DNA of 64,000 nucleotides from DSBN01 sp041686355. GTDB lineage: Bacteria > Spirochaetota > Spirochaetia > DSM-16054 > Sediminispirochaetaceae. Made by a program: the position numbers and the translations under genes. The notes under the pieces were generated by a model, which was given only the letters and a program-made list of their open reading frames with translations, ran no database searches and was not told the DNA's origin. Position 1 is the stretch's first letter. Each line of letters starts with the position of its first letter. The DNA is taken from positions 1 through 64,000 of the forward strand of contig JAWLDZ010000005.1 in the NCBI GenBank assembly GCA_041686355.1. The letters are read 5' to 3'. Positions 1-9,464 of the stretch are shown piece by piece.

Positions 1-806
1 ATCATATCGCCGACAGTTACGTCCGGGTGATGGAACTGCACTGTATCCATATCGTGACCACCAAAGCTGACCGCTCCCTGAGGACACCAGTGATAGCAGC
101 CGAAACAGCCTACACAGTGATCTAGCCACACAGGCCGGTCGTCCTGCATGCGGATGTTGTTCGCAGGGCAGATAGAGGCGCAGGTTCCGCAGCCGATACA
201 GTTTTCATCGGCAATCTGCGTCAGATCTTTTACGCCGTAACGGATCATATTGCCCAGCATTTTGAAGATCGAGGGTACCATTTTGAGGTTCTCTTTCTTC
301 AACATCGGTCCGTACGCACTTTGAGATTCAATTATGCCGCTTTTTCGATCCTGAAAAAACTGTGAAACCGCAGCGGTTTTCTGCCGTCCTTCACTCCAGA
401 GATATTCCATTCGCGCTTCTCCGATGAGCCGTGAACCGATACCGCTCTGCGGCATTCCCACTGCAAAGCCGGCCGACAGGGTCCCGCCCCGGGTTTTTAT
501 AAGCTTTTTAATTCGATAGAGGGCGCGGCCGGGACTGATACCGTAGGTGCACACGGCAAACAGGTATGCATTCTGAATATTGTCTAATTTGTCGAGGACC
601 TCAACAACAAATTTGGGCGGCTGGCCGCCATGAACCGGAAATACTATGCCTACAGTAGAATTGTTCGATAAATCTACTAACGCGCCGTCCTGCTCCCGCA
701 GCACCTTCATCGGAAGAAGCTGCGCATCAAGGTCCTCGGAAAGCTTCTTGGCCACCGCCAGTGAGTTACCGGCGCCGGAAAAGTAATAAATTGTTTTAGT
801 TGCCAT
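1..806 (-). CDS. EFR1 family ferredoxin/flavodoxin protein, partial
   Basis: This gene runs off the left edge, so the C-terminus is missing. The ATG at 806 opens a flavodoxin-like domain (MATKTIYYFSGAGNS) whose YYFSGAGNS loop is the usual phosphate-binding start of EFR1 proteins. At roughly residues 195-255 there are two [4Fe-4S] ferredoxin motifs, CIGCGTCASICP and CVGCFGCYHWCP. Proteins of this fused type are thought to move electrons between flavin and Fe-S centres in anaerobes; the partner is unknown. It is followed downstream of its start by the tRNA-Gly on the same strand. The family call is confident. The physiological role is not. Confidence 0.85.
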   Translation of the reverse strand, partial: MATKTIYYFSGAGNSLAVAKKLSEDLDAQLLPMKVLREQDGALVDLSNNSTVGIVFPVHGGQPPKFVVEVLDKLDNIQNAYLFAVCTYGISPGRALYRIKKLIKTRGGTLSAGFAVGMPQSGIGSRLIGEARMEYLWSEGRQKTAAVSQFFQDRKSGIIESQSAYGPMLKKENLKMVPSIFKMLGNMIRYGVKDLTQIADENCIGCGTCASICPANNIRMQDDRPVWLDHCVGCFGCYHWCPQGAVSFGGHDMDTVQFHHPDVTVGDM

Positions 807-871
807 AGTTGCAGAATAGCACTGTTTCGGGAAAACTTCAGTTTAAAAATTAATGGGGAAAGGAAGGAAAC

Positions 872-942
872 AGCGAGTGAGGGGAATTGAACCCCCAATT
901 AAAGCTTGGGAAGCTTTCGTGATACCATTTCACCACACTCGC
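872..942 (-). tRNA. tRNA-Gly (anticodon CCC)
   Basis: The reverse strand folds as a 71-nt tRNA. It has a 7-bp acceptor stem (GCGAGTG/CACTCGC), a D-arm with GTG/CAC, a 5-bp anticodon stem AAAGC/GCTTT around the loop TTCCCAA (anticodon CCC), a 4-nt variable loop, and a T-arm GGGGG-TTCAATT-CCCCT. The discriminator base is T. No CCA is encoded, so it is added after transcription. Confidence 0.95.
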
Positions 943-1004
943 ATCGAAAATAGCTACACAAAGAGTATTAGATTACTTTTTATGTGTCAATATTAGGGAC
1001 TCAC

Positions 1005-2096
1005 CTAGTCCGATTCCTCCTCTTGAACCCTATGCCGTACAACCTCTTCACCATCGATTTGAATGACCATTATGGAGTCTACTTCTTCCAGATAAGGAAT
1101 AGTCAACAGACCACCCTTGTGACTAAAGGAGATAAGAGTTTCCTTCTCCCCGCTGGTTCGAATAATTTCGACCTGCACAGGTACATGTACCGGGTACTCA
1201 GGCAGCTCCCGCTCAATAATTCCAAACCGATAGTCCTCTTCTACTTCCTCAGGAGCCTTTATCATCAATTGTCGGAGGGTCCCGGTTGGTACCTCACTCT
1301 CGGGATTCGGGCTCTGAGATACCACTGTCCCCGGATCACCCTCTTCCTGAGTAGTCATCGTAAAAACAAAGGGATGGCCGGCAGAAACTATTTCAGCCAG
1401 AGCTCTTCGCCATTCCATATCAATGTAGTCTTTCACCTCAGTACTTTGACCTTCCGGGCCACGGCTTACCACCAACTCAAGCTCGGTTAGTACGGTTAAC
1501 TCAGTTCCAGGAGAAGGCTTTTGCTCTAAAATAGTACCTGAGGGGGATTCATCATATACGCGAATATAGGGTTTCTGCAGTTTAAGCAGCGGCCCATAGA
1601 CCGATTCAAGACTCTTTAAGTGGGTCTCCAGCTCGCTCACATTCCAGCCCACAAAATCATCCAATTTTTCTACGGCTGCTCCCTTACTCACCCGCAGGAG
1701 TACTTCGCTTTTAGCTTTCACTACCGCACCGGGTATCGGATCCTGCCCAAGTACCGTCCCCTTGTCGGAGAGCTTATTCGAGTAGCGCAACTGTACAGTA
1801 CCATATAAGGCTTTATCTTGGAGTTCAATAATTGCATTTGCAAGTTCCATTCCCCGCAGGTCGGGGACCATGGTTTCCTCATTTCCCTCAAGGGTAATCA
1901 TGAAAGTTACAATACCAATTAAAAGGGCAGCACCTATGGTACCTAAAGAAAAGTAGAGGACCATTCGAAAAAACCGACTCTCCTGACTTTGCGGCTTTTT
2001 AGGAAAACCCTTTTTCTTAAAAAATCCGCCGATTCCGTGTTTTCCTGTAGAAGGTTGGTTCTGATTGTTATTCATATTATCCATTTCATGATTCAT
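1005..2096 (-). CDS. membrane-anchored protein with three PASTA domains
   Basis: This is a 363-residue bitopic protein. A basic, Asn/Gln-rich cytoplasmic N-terminus of about 43 residues precedes one membrane helix (about 44-68, FRMVLYFSLGTIGAALLIGI). The outside part holds three PASTA-like repeats (about 72-138, 140-210 and 214-283), recognisable by phrases such as VPDLRGM, GTVLGQDPIPGAVV, GTILEQKPSPGTEL and GTVVSQSPNPESEV. A roughly 80-residue acidic tail follows. PASTA domains bind muropeptides or beta-lactam-like ligands, usually on Ser/Thr kinases or PBPs; no kinase or transpeptidase domain is attached here. It is the last gene of the priA-def-fmt string and starts 20 nt after fmt. Its role is probably in the envelope, by inference. 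Confidence 0.85.
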   Translation of the reverse strand: MNHEMDNMNNNQNQPSTGKHGIGGFFKKKGFPKKPQSQESRFFRMVLYFSLGTIGAALLIGIVTFMITLEGNEETMVPDLRGMELANAIIELQDKALYGTVQLRYSNKLSDKGTVLGQDPIPGAVVKAKSEVLLRVSKGAAVEKLDDFVGWNVSELETHLKSLESVYGPLLKLQKPYIRVYDESPSGTILEQKPSPGTELTVLTELELVVSRGPEGQSTEVKDYIDMEWRRALAEIVSAGHPFVFTMTTQEEGDPGTVVSQSPNPESEVPTGTLRQLMIKAPEEVEEDYRFGIIERELPEYPVHVPVQVEIIRTSGEKETLISFSHKGGLLTIPYLEEVDSIMVIQIDGEEVVRHRVQEEESD

Positions 2097-2115
2097 TGAC
2101 TATCTCCAAAGGTTA

Positions 2116-3075
2116 TCACAATTTATTATCTCCAAGCTGGGATCCAATTATCTCTTTATTCCCGTTTACAAAGGCCCGCCACTCAAGCGACTGCTTTCCC
2201 TGCAGCTGTAATCTGCGCATACTCAGCAGGCCCCTTCCTGTTTGTACCAGAATTCCATTTTCCCTGTCTATACCAAGCACCGTCCCGGCCTTGACCTTTG
2301 CCGAAGAGAGAGTGCCCTCCGCCGTTTCTGAGGGCAGCGAAGAGGCTAACAGGGTAAGACGTTTGCCCTTCCACTCCGTAAAAGCCTTCGGCCAGGGAAA
2401 AAAACCACGCACCATACGCTCGATCATGTAATTCGGTAGCTGCCAATTAATTTGACCATCCCTTTTATTGAGTTTACGACAATAGGTGGCATACAGAGGA
2501 TCCTGAGCTACAGGGGCTGCAGTACCTGCTTCCAGGTCGGACAGGGCCGAGAGGAGTAAATCGGCACCTGTATCCGCTGCATATGCTGTCAGTTGATCTG
2601 CCGTAAGGGCAGCGTCTAAGGGGAAGCGCGTCTGAGCTAAAATATCACCAGTATCCATCTCAAGAGCAATTTTCTGGACTGTTACCCCTGTTTCAGGGTC
2701 GCCGTTTATAATCGGCGCGATGATCGGGATGCTCCCCCGGTAACGCGGAAGCAGTGAGGGGTGCACGTTTACCCCGCCCTCGGGGAAAAGGTCCAAAAAC
2801 ATGGGACCGAATATACGCCCGTAGGCAAATACTACTAAAATATCAGCCCCTAACGGCGAGAGGAGCTGCCGGGCCTCACCTTTGAGCGTATGCGGTTGAA
2901 AAACCGGAAGTCCAAGCTCCTGGGCCGCCTGTTTGACCGGGGGCGGTTCAGCTGTACGCCCTCGGCCGCGAGCTCGATCAGGATTGGTAAGCACTCCAAC
3001 GACAGTATGCTGTGCCGCAAGGGCTTTCAGTGAAGGCACTGCGATTTCCGGGGTACCGGCGAAGAGAACACGCAT
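2116..3075 (-). CDS. fmt: methionyl-tRNA formyltransferase
   Basis: This enzyme formylates initiator Met-tRNA using 10-formyl-THF. The ATG at 3075 gives 319 residues and the classic start MRVLFAGTPEIAVPS. The catalytic Asn/His lie in NVHPSLLPRYRG (about 103-114) and the Asp in DTGDIL (about 141). The C-terminal OB-like domain carries the usual Fmt phrase KLNKRDGQINW. Only 7 nt separate it from def upstream, the usual partner gene, whose product removes the formyl group. An upstream in-frame extension overlapping def is possible but lacks family similarity. Confidence 0.97.
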   Translation of the reverse strand: MRVLFAGTPEIAVPSLKALAAQHTVVGVLTNPDRARGRGRTAEPPPVKQAAQELGLPVFQPHTLKGEARQLLSPLGADILVVFAYGRIFGPMFLDLFPEGGVNVHPSLLPRYRGSIPIIAPIINGDPETGVTVQKIALEMDTGDILAQTRFPLDAALTADQLTAYAADTGADLLLSALSDLEAGTAAPVAQDPLYATYCRKLNKRDGQINWQLPNYMIERMVRGFFPWPKAFTEWKGKRLTLLASSLPSETAEGTLSSAKVKAGTVLGIDRENGILVQTGRGLLSMRRLQLQGKQSLEWRAFVNGNKEIIGSQLGDNKL

Positions 3076-3082
3076 ATTCCGG

Positions 3083-3571
3083 CTATTTCCGCATTTTTTT
3101 ATGATACGCTTTGAGCAAGCGCTCACGCTGTTTTTCCTCGAGGTGGTCAATAAACAGCACACCCTTTAGGTGGTCAATTTCATGTTGAACCACCCTGGCC
3201 AAAAGGCCCTCTGCATCGATTTTAAAGGGTTTGCCCTGCTCATTTACGGCTTGTACTGTGACCGTGGCCGGCCGAATTACATCGCCGTACATTCCGGGAA
3301 TACTTAGACAGCCCTCTTCATAGGGAAAGAGCTCTTGACTGGTCCCGATAATTTGGGGGTTAATGAACACCCGCGGCTGGTCACCGTTTACATGGCACAC
3401 AAACATGCTTTTTAACAGCCCGACCTGCGGTGCGGCAAGTCCCACACCATCACCGTGGTACATCGCCGATATCATGTTTTGCGCCAATTCGGCAATTTCA
3501 CCGTTTACATCTTTTATTTCATCGACCTGTTCCCTTAGAACATCGTCGCCTAGTGTTACTATATCCAACAT
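3083..3571 (-). CDS. def: peptide deformylase
   Basis: This 162-residue metalloenzyme removes the N-formyl group from nascent proteins. All three signature motifs are visible: GVGLAAPQVG (42-51), EGCLSIPG (from 86, with the metal-binding Cys) and HEIDH (130-134, the two His ligands and catalytic Glu). Its length is typical of type I enzymes. It sits between priA (35 nt upstream) and fmt (7 nt downstream) on the minus strand and is probably co-transcribed with both. Confidence 0.98.
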   Translation of the reverse strand: MLDIVTLGDDVLREQVDEIKDVNGEIAELAQNMISAMYHGDGVGLAAPQVGLLKSMFVCHVNGDQPRVFINPQIIGTSQELFPYEEGCLSIPGMYGDVIRPATVTVQAVNEQGKPFKIDAEGLLARVVQHEIDHLKGVLFIDHLEEKQRERLLKAYHKKMRK

Positions 3572-3606
3572 GGTATAATAGTACTAAAAAGAACCCATAC
3601 CGTCAA

Positions 3607-5649
3607 TTATAGCAAGCTCACCGGGTCAACATCAATTTCCACATGTACAGCCCCAGGCCGTTCAAAACTGAGGTGCCACTGGTAGAGGAAGGAATGAACT
3701 TTACCAAAATTTTTACTTCTGATCAGCAGCTGTTCACGATAGTTCCCCGCTATTACTTCAATCGGACAGGGAGAGGGGCCTAACACTTCGGTGGTGGAAT
3801 CTACCTGTTCTACCGGAGCTAATTGGACTGCAATATGCTCAATTACCGAAAGTACCCGGCCCTTATCACGTCCCCTCACCACTATCCGAAACAGTCGATA
3901 GAAAGGCGGAAACATCAGCTGACGGCGGATATCGAGCTCCTCTTCGTAGAAGCGGGCAAGGTCATGTTCAACAGCTTTTTTTATAGCCGAGACTTGGGGC
4001 TTATAGGTTTGCACCAGCACTCTTCCTTCTTCCATAAACCTGCCGGCCCGGCCGGAGACCTGCACTATTAAATTAAAGGTCCGTTCACCTGCACGAAAGT
4101 CGGGAAGGTTCAGTGCACTATCGGCCAGGACTATGCCGACAAGCCGAACTTTAGGGAAGTTCAGGCCCTTCGCAACCATCTGGGTCCCCAAGAGCAGATC
4201 GTATTCCCCGGCTTTAAAATCTTTCAAGATTGCCTGAAGACTTCCCTTCTTACGGGTTGAATCGGTGTCAACCCGGGCAATTCTCAGCTGCGGAAACAGC
4301 TGCCGGATATCTTCCTCAATTTTTTCCGTCCCAAAACCCGAGTAACCGATATCCAGCGAGCCGCACTCCGGGCATACATCCACCGGCCTGCGGCTGTAGC
4401 CGCAATAGTGGCAGACCATCCGGTGCTTGCCCTTATGATAGGTGAGATTCACCGAACAGTGGCTGCACTTCATCTCGTACCCGCAGCTTCGGCAGTGAAA
4501 AAAGTAACTGAAGCCCCGTCGATTGAGAAACAGAATGGTCTGCTTTCCCATCGCGGCGGTCTTGTGAATTTCCTCGGTTAAGCGGTCGGAGATCGCTCGC
4601 GTCTGTCCCTGCATCGAAACCGACTCGACCACCGGCATCTCTCCTCCGGATACTCTGTCAGGCAACTCCAGCTTAACTATCTGCCCGCGGTTCATCAGCT
4701 CATAGGCCTCAAGGCTAGGAGTTGCGCTACCCATCACCAGCTTTGCCTCTGTAAGTATGCAGCGTTTCATGGCCACCTGCCGGGCGTGGTAGCGAGGAGT
4801 TTGTCCAGATTTGTAGGAGCTCTCGTGCTCCTCATCCACGATTATCAAACCTATATTATCCATTGGACTGAATACCGCACTCCTCGCTCCGATTACAAAA
4901 CGGATCTCCCCCGCCTGCATGCGGCGCCACTCTTTTAGCTTCTGTGAGGGGGTAAGCTTTGAATGCCATACCGCGGCGGCACCTTCAAAGCGCGACTGCA
5001 CCTGTTGAATAAGCTGGTGTGTAAGGGCAATTTCCGGTACTAGATAGATGACCGCTCCGCCGGCCTCAATAGTATGGGCGGCAAGCTGTAAAAACACCTC
5101 TGTTTTACCGGAGCCGGTAACCCCGTATAGGTAGTACATCCGTTCAGTCCCGGCTGCGATCCTTTCCAAAGCCTGCTCCTGGGCAGGGGAGAGCTGTGCG
5201 GGGATATGAAAGGAATCCTCTTCGGTGGGGATAAACTCGGCGCGGCTCTCCCGTTTGCCCCCGGGAATTATCACCGAAAGAGACTCTCCGAGGGAACAGA
5301 AGTACATACGGGAGATCCATCGAGCCAAGTCAATTTGAGCATCTCCAAACAAAACCTCCGAGTCGAGGGAACGTTTGACCGGCAGGATTTTGAAGTTTCC
5401 CTCGGGACGTTCTGCGGACGTATCCACAACAAAACCGGTCATCAGACGCCCCCGGAAGGGAGCCTCTACCCGCATTCCCCTCCGAACCCGGGAGGGCTCT
5501 TTTTCCACTTTTTCTTTTCGCGATTTCCTAGTGCCCGTTTTCTCCTTCGGCTCGGGTTGACGATAGGTAAAAGGACCTTCCACGGGTATGTTGAATATTA
5601 CCTGAAGGTACTCGTCCGATACTGCTGTTTTCGGATCTTCAGACGGCAC
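3607..5649 (-). CDS. priA: primosomal protein N' (replication restart helicase PriA)
   Basis: This 680-residue superfamily 2 helicase reloads the replisome at stalled forks. Walker A is GVTGSGKTEVF, Walker B/DEEH is IIVDEEHESS, and the helicase core continues with GSATPSLEAYE and QVSGRAGR. The zinc-binding insertion carries paired Cys motifs (CRSCGY, CSHC, CHYCGY, CPECGS). The N-terminal DNA-binding region has an unusual Lys/Arg/Glu-rich insert at about residues 33-55. The gene starts 3 nt after the uracil-DNA glycosylase stop and is followed by def. Confidence 0.97.
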   Translation of the reverse strand: MPSEDPKTAVSDEYLQVIFNIPVEGPFTYRQPEPKEKTGTRKSRKEKVEKEPSRVRRGMRVEAPFRGRLMTGFVVDTSAERPEGNFKILPVKRSLDSEVLFGDAQIDLARWISRMYFCSLGESLSVIIPGGKRESRAEFIPTEEDSFHIPAQLSPAQEQALERIAAGTERMYYLYGVTGSGKTEVFLQLAAHTIEAGGAVIYLVPEIALTHQLIQQVQSRFEGAAAVWHSKLTPSQKLKEWRRMQAGEIRFVIGARSAVFSPMDNIGLIIVDEEHESSYKSGQTPRYHARQVAMKRCILTEAKLVMGSATPSLEAYELMNRGQIVKLELPDRVSGGEMPVVESVSMQGQTRAISDRLTEEIHKTAAMGKQTILFLNRRGFSYFFHCRSCGYEMKCSHCSVNLTYHKGKHRMVCHYCGYSRRPVDVCPECGSLDIGYSGFGTEKIEEDIRQLFPQLRIARVDTDSTRKKGSLQAILKDFKAGEYDLLLGTQMVAKGLNFPKVRLVGIVLADSALNLPDFRAGERTFNLIVQVSGRAGRFMEEGRVLVQTYKPQVSAIKKAVEHDLARFYEEELDIRRQLMFPPFYRLFRIVVRGRDKGRVLSVIEHIAVQLAPVEQVDSTTEVLGPSPCPIEVIAGNYREQLLIRSKNFGKVHSFLYQWHLSFERPGAVHVEIDVDPVSLL

Positions 5650-5652
5650 CGT

Positions 5653-6522
5653 TTAGGCTCCCGTTTCCTGCTGCTCGATGAGTCGCTGCAGCTTCTGCAG
5701 ATCATCCCATACGGGCTTACGATATACCGGATTCCGCAGCACTGCGCTAGGATGATAGGTTGGGATGAGGGGAATGCCCCTAAACCGATAGATACGGCCG
5801 TGGAGTTTGCCGATTCCTTCGCTTGTGCCGGTCAGGATGTGGGTAGATATTCTTCCGAGAGTCAAAATTGCCCTCGGCTGAATAATATCCAACTGTCGAT
5901 TCAGATACGGCATACAGGCTGCAGTTTCATCCGGCAGGGGGTCACGGTTATCGGGGGGGCGGCATTTTATAATATTTCCAATAAATACATCCCGGGCGCG
6001 GTCCAAATTAATAGCCTGAAGCCATTTATCAAGATACTGCCCGGCACGCCCAACAAAGGCATGTCCACTTGCATCCTCCTGCGCGCCAGGAGCCTCGCCG
6101 ATGATCATAAGTTTTGGATTAGGAGCCCCGTCACCCGGTACGGCATTAAGCCGGTTTCCCGCAAGACGGCATTTCTGACAAGCCCGAATCTCAGCAGAAA
6201 TTTGATCGAGGGAATCGAAATCGGGGCTTTGTTCGGCGGGAAGGGGGCTCTTGGCTGAGGAGCCTGCACTGCCTAGAGGCGAGTTTTGGCTTTGCTCCCG
6301 GTCGCCGCTATTCTTAACAAATTGCGAACGCAGTTGGACAAAATCCTGCACGGCAGCCCGGCGGCCCGGGGGATACAGCTTCTGTGGCGGGTTGGAAACA
6401 TCTACAGGCCACCCGCCCTGCAAATACGACTCGGCAGAACGCAATATTTCCCAATACTTTTTAAGATTCTCTTCTTTTGTTGAGTTTTCATTCATTGCGT
6501 TATTCTCCGTCGGATGTTCCAT
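5653..6522 (-). CDS. uracil-DNA glycosylase, family 4 type (Fe-S)
   Basis: This base-excision-repair glycosylase has a predicted [4Fe-4S] cluster. The catalytic half begins at about residue 110 with CQKCRLAGNR, then GEAPGAQEDASG and FVGRAGQYLDKW. Cluster ligands continue in IIKCRPPDNRDP and ACMPYL, and the C-terminal motif is TYHPSAVLRNP. The first 105 residues or so are an extra, low-complexity-looking region not part of the core enzyme; they are rich in Ser, Pro and Glu. The start at 6522 overlaps the end of truA by 23 nt, which suggests translational coupling. A second Met eight codons in (MNENSTKE) is an alternative start. Confidence 0.92.
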   Translation of the reverse strand: MEHPTENNAMNENSTKEENLKKYWEILRSAESYLQGGWPVDVSNPPQKLYPPGRRAAVQDFVQLRSQFVKNSGDREQSQNSPLGSAGSSAKSPLPAEQSPDFDSLDQISAEIRACQKCRLAGNRLNAVPGDGAPNPKLMIIGEAPGAQEDASGHAFVGRAGQYLDKWLQAINLDRARDVFIGNIIKCRPPDNRDPLPDETAACMPYLNRQLDIIQPRAILTLGRISTHILTGTSEGIGKLHGRIYRFRGIPLIPTYHPSAVLRNPVYRKPVWDDLQKLQRLIEQQETGA

Positions 6523-7258
6523 AGCTCACCCTATGTAAAAACAGACCCTGGGGCGGAGCGGTCGCCCCGGCTGCGGTTCGCTCCTGCCGGCGGATCAGCT
6601 GTTCCATGCTCTGAGGATCTTCACCGGCCCGTCCCAACTCGAGCATAGTTCCTACTATAGACCGTACCATCCTCCACAAAAAGGCATTTCCAACGATTCG
6701 GAACACCACCACTCCCTTCTGCATAAACACCGAGGCAGAATGTACTGCCCTTACTTTAGAAAGACTTTCATCGCCGACTGCGGAAAAGGTGGTAAAGTCG
6801 TGTACACCTACCAAACAGGCGGCATATCCGTCCAATAGCGCCACCGATGGAAGCTGGGAATGGGAATAACAGTACGGCCGTTCAAAGGGCTCAGCAATAC
6901 GTGACTGAAGCAGATAGTAGCGGTACTCCCTCGCAAGGGCACTATACCTGGCATGAAAATCATTCGCAACCAGGCGACTCTCAAGAACCCGAATATCCTG
7001 TGGTAGATGGCGGTTAAGTGCCAGGGAGTACTTTTCCGGCGGCATACCCTCGTTAGGAGAATCGAAGTGACATACCTGACCGCGGGCATGCACACCTGAG
7101 TCGGTCCGGCCGGAGGCAACCACCGCTACTTTTTGATTCAATACCGCAGCAGCAGCCCGCTCTACCTCGGCCTGCACCGTCGGTTCCTTAGGCTGAATCT
7201 GCCACCCGGCATAACGTGTACCATCATATGCGATTGTCACTTTTATTCGAGCTGCCAT
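6500..7258 (-). CDS. truA: tRNA pseudouridine(38-40) synthase
   Basis: This enzyme isomerises uridines 38-40 in the tRNA anticodon arm. It starts MAARIKVTIAYDGTRYAGWQ, and the catalytic Asp lies in GRTDSGVHARGQV (about residue 55). The ATG at 7258 is preferred over a TTG six bases upstream because GAGAG lies 9 nt before it. Length is 252 residues, normal for TruA. It is 16 nt downstream of the DUF2225 gene. Confidence 0.97.
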   Translation of the reverse strand: MAARIKVTIAYDGTRYAGWQIQPKEPTVQAEVERAAAAVLNQKVAVVASGRTDSGVHARGQVCHFDSPNEGMPPEKYSLALNRHLPQDIRVLESRLVANDFHARYSALAREYRYYLLQSRIAEPFERPYCYSHSQLPSVALLDGYAACLVGVHDFTTFSAVGDESLSKVRAVHSASVFMQKGVVVFRIVGNAFLWRMVRSIVGTMLELGRAGEDPQSMEQLIRRQERTAAGATAPPQGLFLHRVSYGTSDGE

Positions 7259-7274
7259 TGCCAATTACTCTCAG

Positions 7275-8123
7275 TCAGCCCTTAAGTTCACTGTTTATAT
7301 TCGCATGCAGATCTCGCGCCCGTTCCAACAATGTAGCAGGCTTGTCCTTGGAAGCCTTGCCCAATCCAAACAGCCGTCCTACCGTAGTTTTAGCCCTTTC
7401 TAACGACATCCGGCGTGTCTCTTCATTGTCTTGTGTTCCGTAAAGGAACTCCAGCAGAGCGGAAATATACAACACTCCGTCGTAGCCGTAATTCTGATCC
7501 AAATCAGGTCCGAGAAAACCGGCATCAGTGATGCCTTCCTTCCCCTCCTCTTCATACCGTAGGGCTTCTGTATAAAAAAACCATGCCTTATGATAGTAGA
7601 GCTGGGCAAGATAATCATAATGTTCACCGGGCAGCTTGCGGTGAAGATCGTTAGATAACCATGCAGCCCGCAGGGAACACAGCCCTTTTTTAATGGTAGG
7701 ACTCATCTCAGAGGGAAAGGCTTCCATGCTCATCATTGCATAATGGTAGGAGGCAACTCCTAAAGGTAAATCGCGGGGCTGGGTAAAATCCAAATCGGGG
7801 AATATCTTCAACAGACTGTTCCGCCGGCTTTCGCGGGACTCATCCAAGGCGGTGACTGTTGCCGGGGGAATAAGGTCAAAATCCTGGGGAAAAGCTGCAT
7901 ATAGACATTCCGGACAGACGGTAATACTGTAGATCAGGGGATACACCTCGCCATATTTTTCGGTAGGTTCATATAAACGGCGCAACTCCTTTGTAAGAGA
8001 GCCTGCAATCAAGCGCCCGCGGCCTGTGCGCATATCCTCTCTATAAAACTCACTGCTGCATACCGGACAAGTAATACTATTTTTAGAAAAAAAGGTAATA
8101 GAATCACCGGCTTTTGCACTCAT
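7275..8123 (-). CDS. DUF2225 family protein, zinc-ribbon-like
   Basis: This is a 282-residue cytoplasmic protein of unknown function. CPVCSSEF near residue 20 and CPECLYAAF near residue 70 look like a split zinc-ribbon and match the DUF2225 family, which is common in spirochaetes and Firmicutes. The rest looks helical, with repeat-like Tyr/Trp-rich helices. The ATG at 8123 has GAGGGAGA 6 nt upstream and directly follows the acpS stop. An upstream TTG is less likely. Confidence 0.8.
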   Translation of the reverse strand: MSAKAGDSITFFSKNSITCPVCSSEFYREDMRTGRGRLIAGSLTKELRRLYEPTEKYGEVYPLIYSITVCPECLYAAFPQDFDLIPPATVTALDESRESRRNSLLKIFPDLDFTQPRDLPLGVASYHYAMMSMEAFPSEMSPTIKKGLCSLRAAWLSNDLHRKLPGEHYDYLAQLYYHKAWFFYTEALRYEEEGKEGITDAGFLGPDLDQNYGYDGVLYISALLEFLYGTQDNEETRRMSLERAKTTVGRLFGLGKASKDKPATLLERARDLHANINSELKG

Positions 8124-8124
8124 C

Positions 8125-8499
8125 TCAATCTCCCTCAATTACTATCAAAGCTACTGCCATATCGTGTTCATGGGTCATGGTAAGATGAATTGACTGGCCC
8201 CGATGACGATGGAAAGCCTCCAAGGCAGTACCGTACAACTGAATATCCGGCTTTCCATTGTGGGAGTTCACTACCTGAATATCCCTCAAAACAAGTCCTC
8301 GCATACCGGTTCCGAGAGCTTTGCCAAAAGCCTCTTTCGCAGCGAAACGGGCCGCTAAAGAGAGTATGGAGCCGCTTTTTCTATGCTGTACCGCTTCAAT
8401 TTCATCATCATGAAAAAACCGACGCAGCAGTCTCTCGTTGTTCCACCAATGACGCATTCGCTCTACGCTCACTATATCAATACCCATTCCTAAAATCAT
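8125..8499 (-). CDS. acpS: holo-[acyl-carrier-protein] synthase
   Basis: This enzyme transfers 4'-phosphopantetheine from CoA to acyl carrier protein. At 124 residues it is the usual AcpS size. The Mg-binding Asp is in GMGIDIVSVER (D8), and the second metal/catalytic motif is AAKEAFGKALGTG (about 53-65). It overlaps the end of cdaR by 4 nt (ATGA) and is followed 1 nt later by the DUF2225 gene. Confidence 0.96.
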   Translation of the reverse strand: MILGMGIDIVSVERMRHWWNNERLLRRFFHDDEIEAVQHRKSGSILSLAARFAAKEAFGKALGTGMRGLVLRDIQVVNSHNGKPDIQLYGTALEAFHRHRGQSIHLTMTHEHDMAVALIVIEGD

Positions 8500-9464
8500 T
8501 CCGGCTCCTCTAATTCGGAAACTTCTATCTCTACACTGGTGGGACTGTATTTCATCACGAGTACTCCCCGCGGTACATCCGGTGTCACCGAAAGCGTGTA
8601 CATACCCGGCTCTTCAATATCCGAGCAGTCAAAGGTGAGCATAAAATCTTCATTATTCACCTGCTCCAGCTGTAACTGACTCCCTTGTATCGTCATCCAG
8701 GCATCCTCTGGAACCCCGGATACCGCTAAATCACTTGCCAGATCCAGGGCTATTAGATCGATATCCTCAACCGTCTTGAGAATAGTCTTCTCCTGTACGA
8801 TACCAAAAAACTCTACCGTATCGCCCCCGGGAAATGCTGTGAACTGATCCTGCTTCTTTAACCGTAAGCGCACGGTAAAATCTTCTGTCCGTCCCGACAA
8901 ATCGATGGGTTCTGTCTCAATAGATTCAAGATCCTCTACAGTACTCTCCACCCCCTCTATCTCAACTGATGAGGGTGTGAGAAAATATTGGGTAAGTTCA
9001 TACCCCTTAGCCGGGTATCCGACCAAACGCGGTTTTACATCTACGCTTTTAGATAGCTTTTTTTCAATTTTTAAGCTGATTTTTCTAGGCTCCACATGCA
9101 GTTCAAGGGGGTCTATGTGGGCCAGACGGCCTTCCTTCACTACCCGGATCGGCACGGTGTACCGTCCCTCCTGGCCGTATTCGGTAAAATCGGCATATAC
9201 TTTTACATCATCTTCCAAAACGAGGTTTATGTCTTCACTCTGCCCCCGCATGGTTACTCTCACTGTTCGCGGATAATTCTCTGCCGGTATATACTGTTCG
9301 CTCGTGCGAATTTCCAAGGGAACACTGAGGAAGCGCTCTTCAAGTGTGGCCATTTGATTAAACAGAAACAGCAGCACCGCCGCTGTGATTGAGAGAATTT
9401 TTATTGGCCAGTTATTGGTAATATGCTCAAAAATTTTATTAAGATGCAACTGAAATATCCTCAC
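8496..9464 (-). CDS. cdaR: YbbR/CdaR-like c-di-AMP cyclase regulator
   Basis: A single N-terminal membrane helix (IKILSITAAVLLFLFNQ) is followed by about three YbbR domains on the outer face, with typical phrases such as VRVTMRGQSEDI and LVGYPAKGYELTQ. In other bacteria this protein binds the membrane cyclase CdaA and tunes c-di-AMP production. It directly follows cdaA here. The start is not certain: GTG at 9464 or TTG at 9452 both lie inside the 3' end of cdaA, and GAGG upstream of the TTG supports either. The family is clear. Confidence 0.88.
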   Translation of the reverse strand: MRIFQLHLNKIFEHITNNWPIKILSITAAVLLFLFNQMATLEERFLSVPLEIRTSEQYIPAENYPRTVRVTMRGQSEDINLVLEDDVKVYADFTEYGQEGRYTVPIRVVKEGRLAHIDPLELHVEPRKISLKIEKKLSKSVDVKPRLVGYPAKGYELTQYFLTPSSVEIEGVESTVEDLESIETEPIDLSGRTEDFTVRLRLKKQDQFTAFPGGDTVEFFGIVQEKTILKTVEDIDLIALDLASDLAVSGVPEDAWMTIQGSQLQLEQVNNEDFMLTFDCSDIEEPGMYTLSVTPDVPRGVLVMKYSPTSVEIEVSELEEPE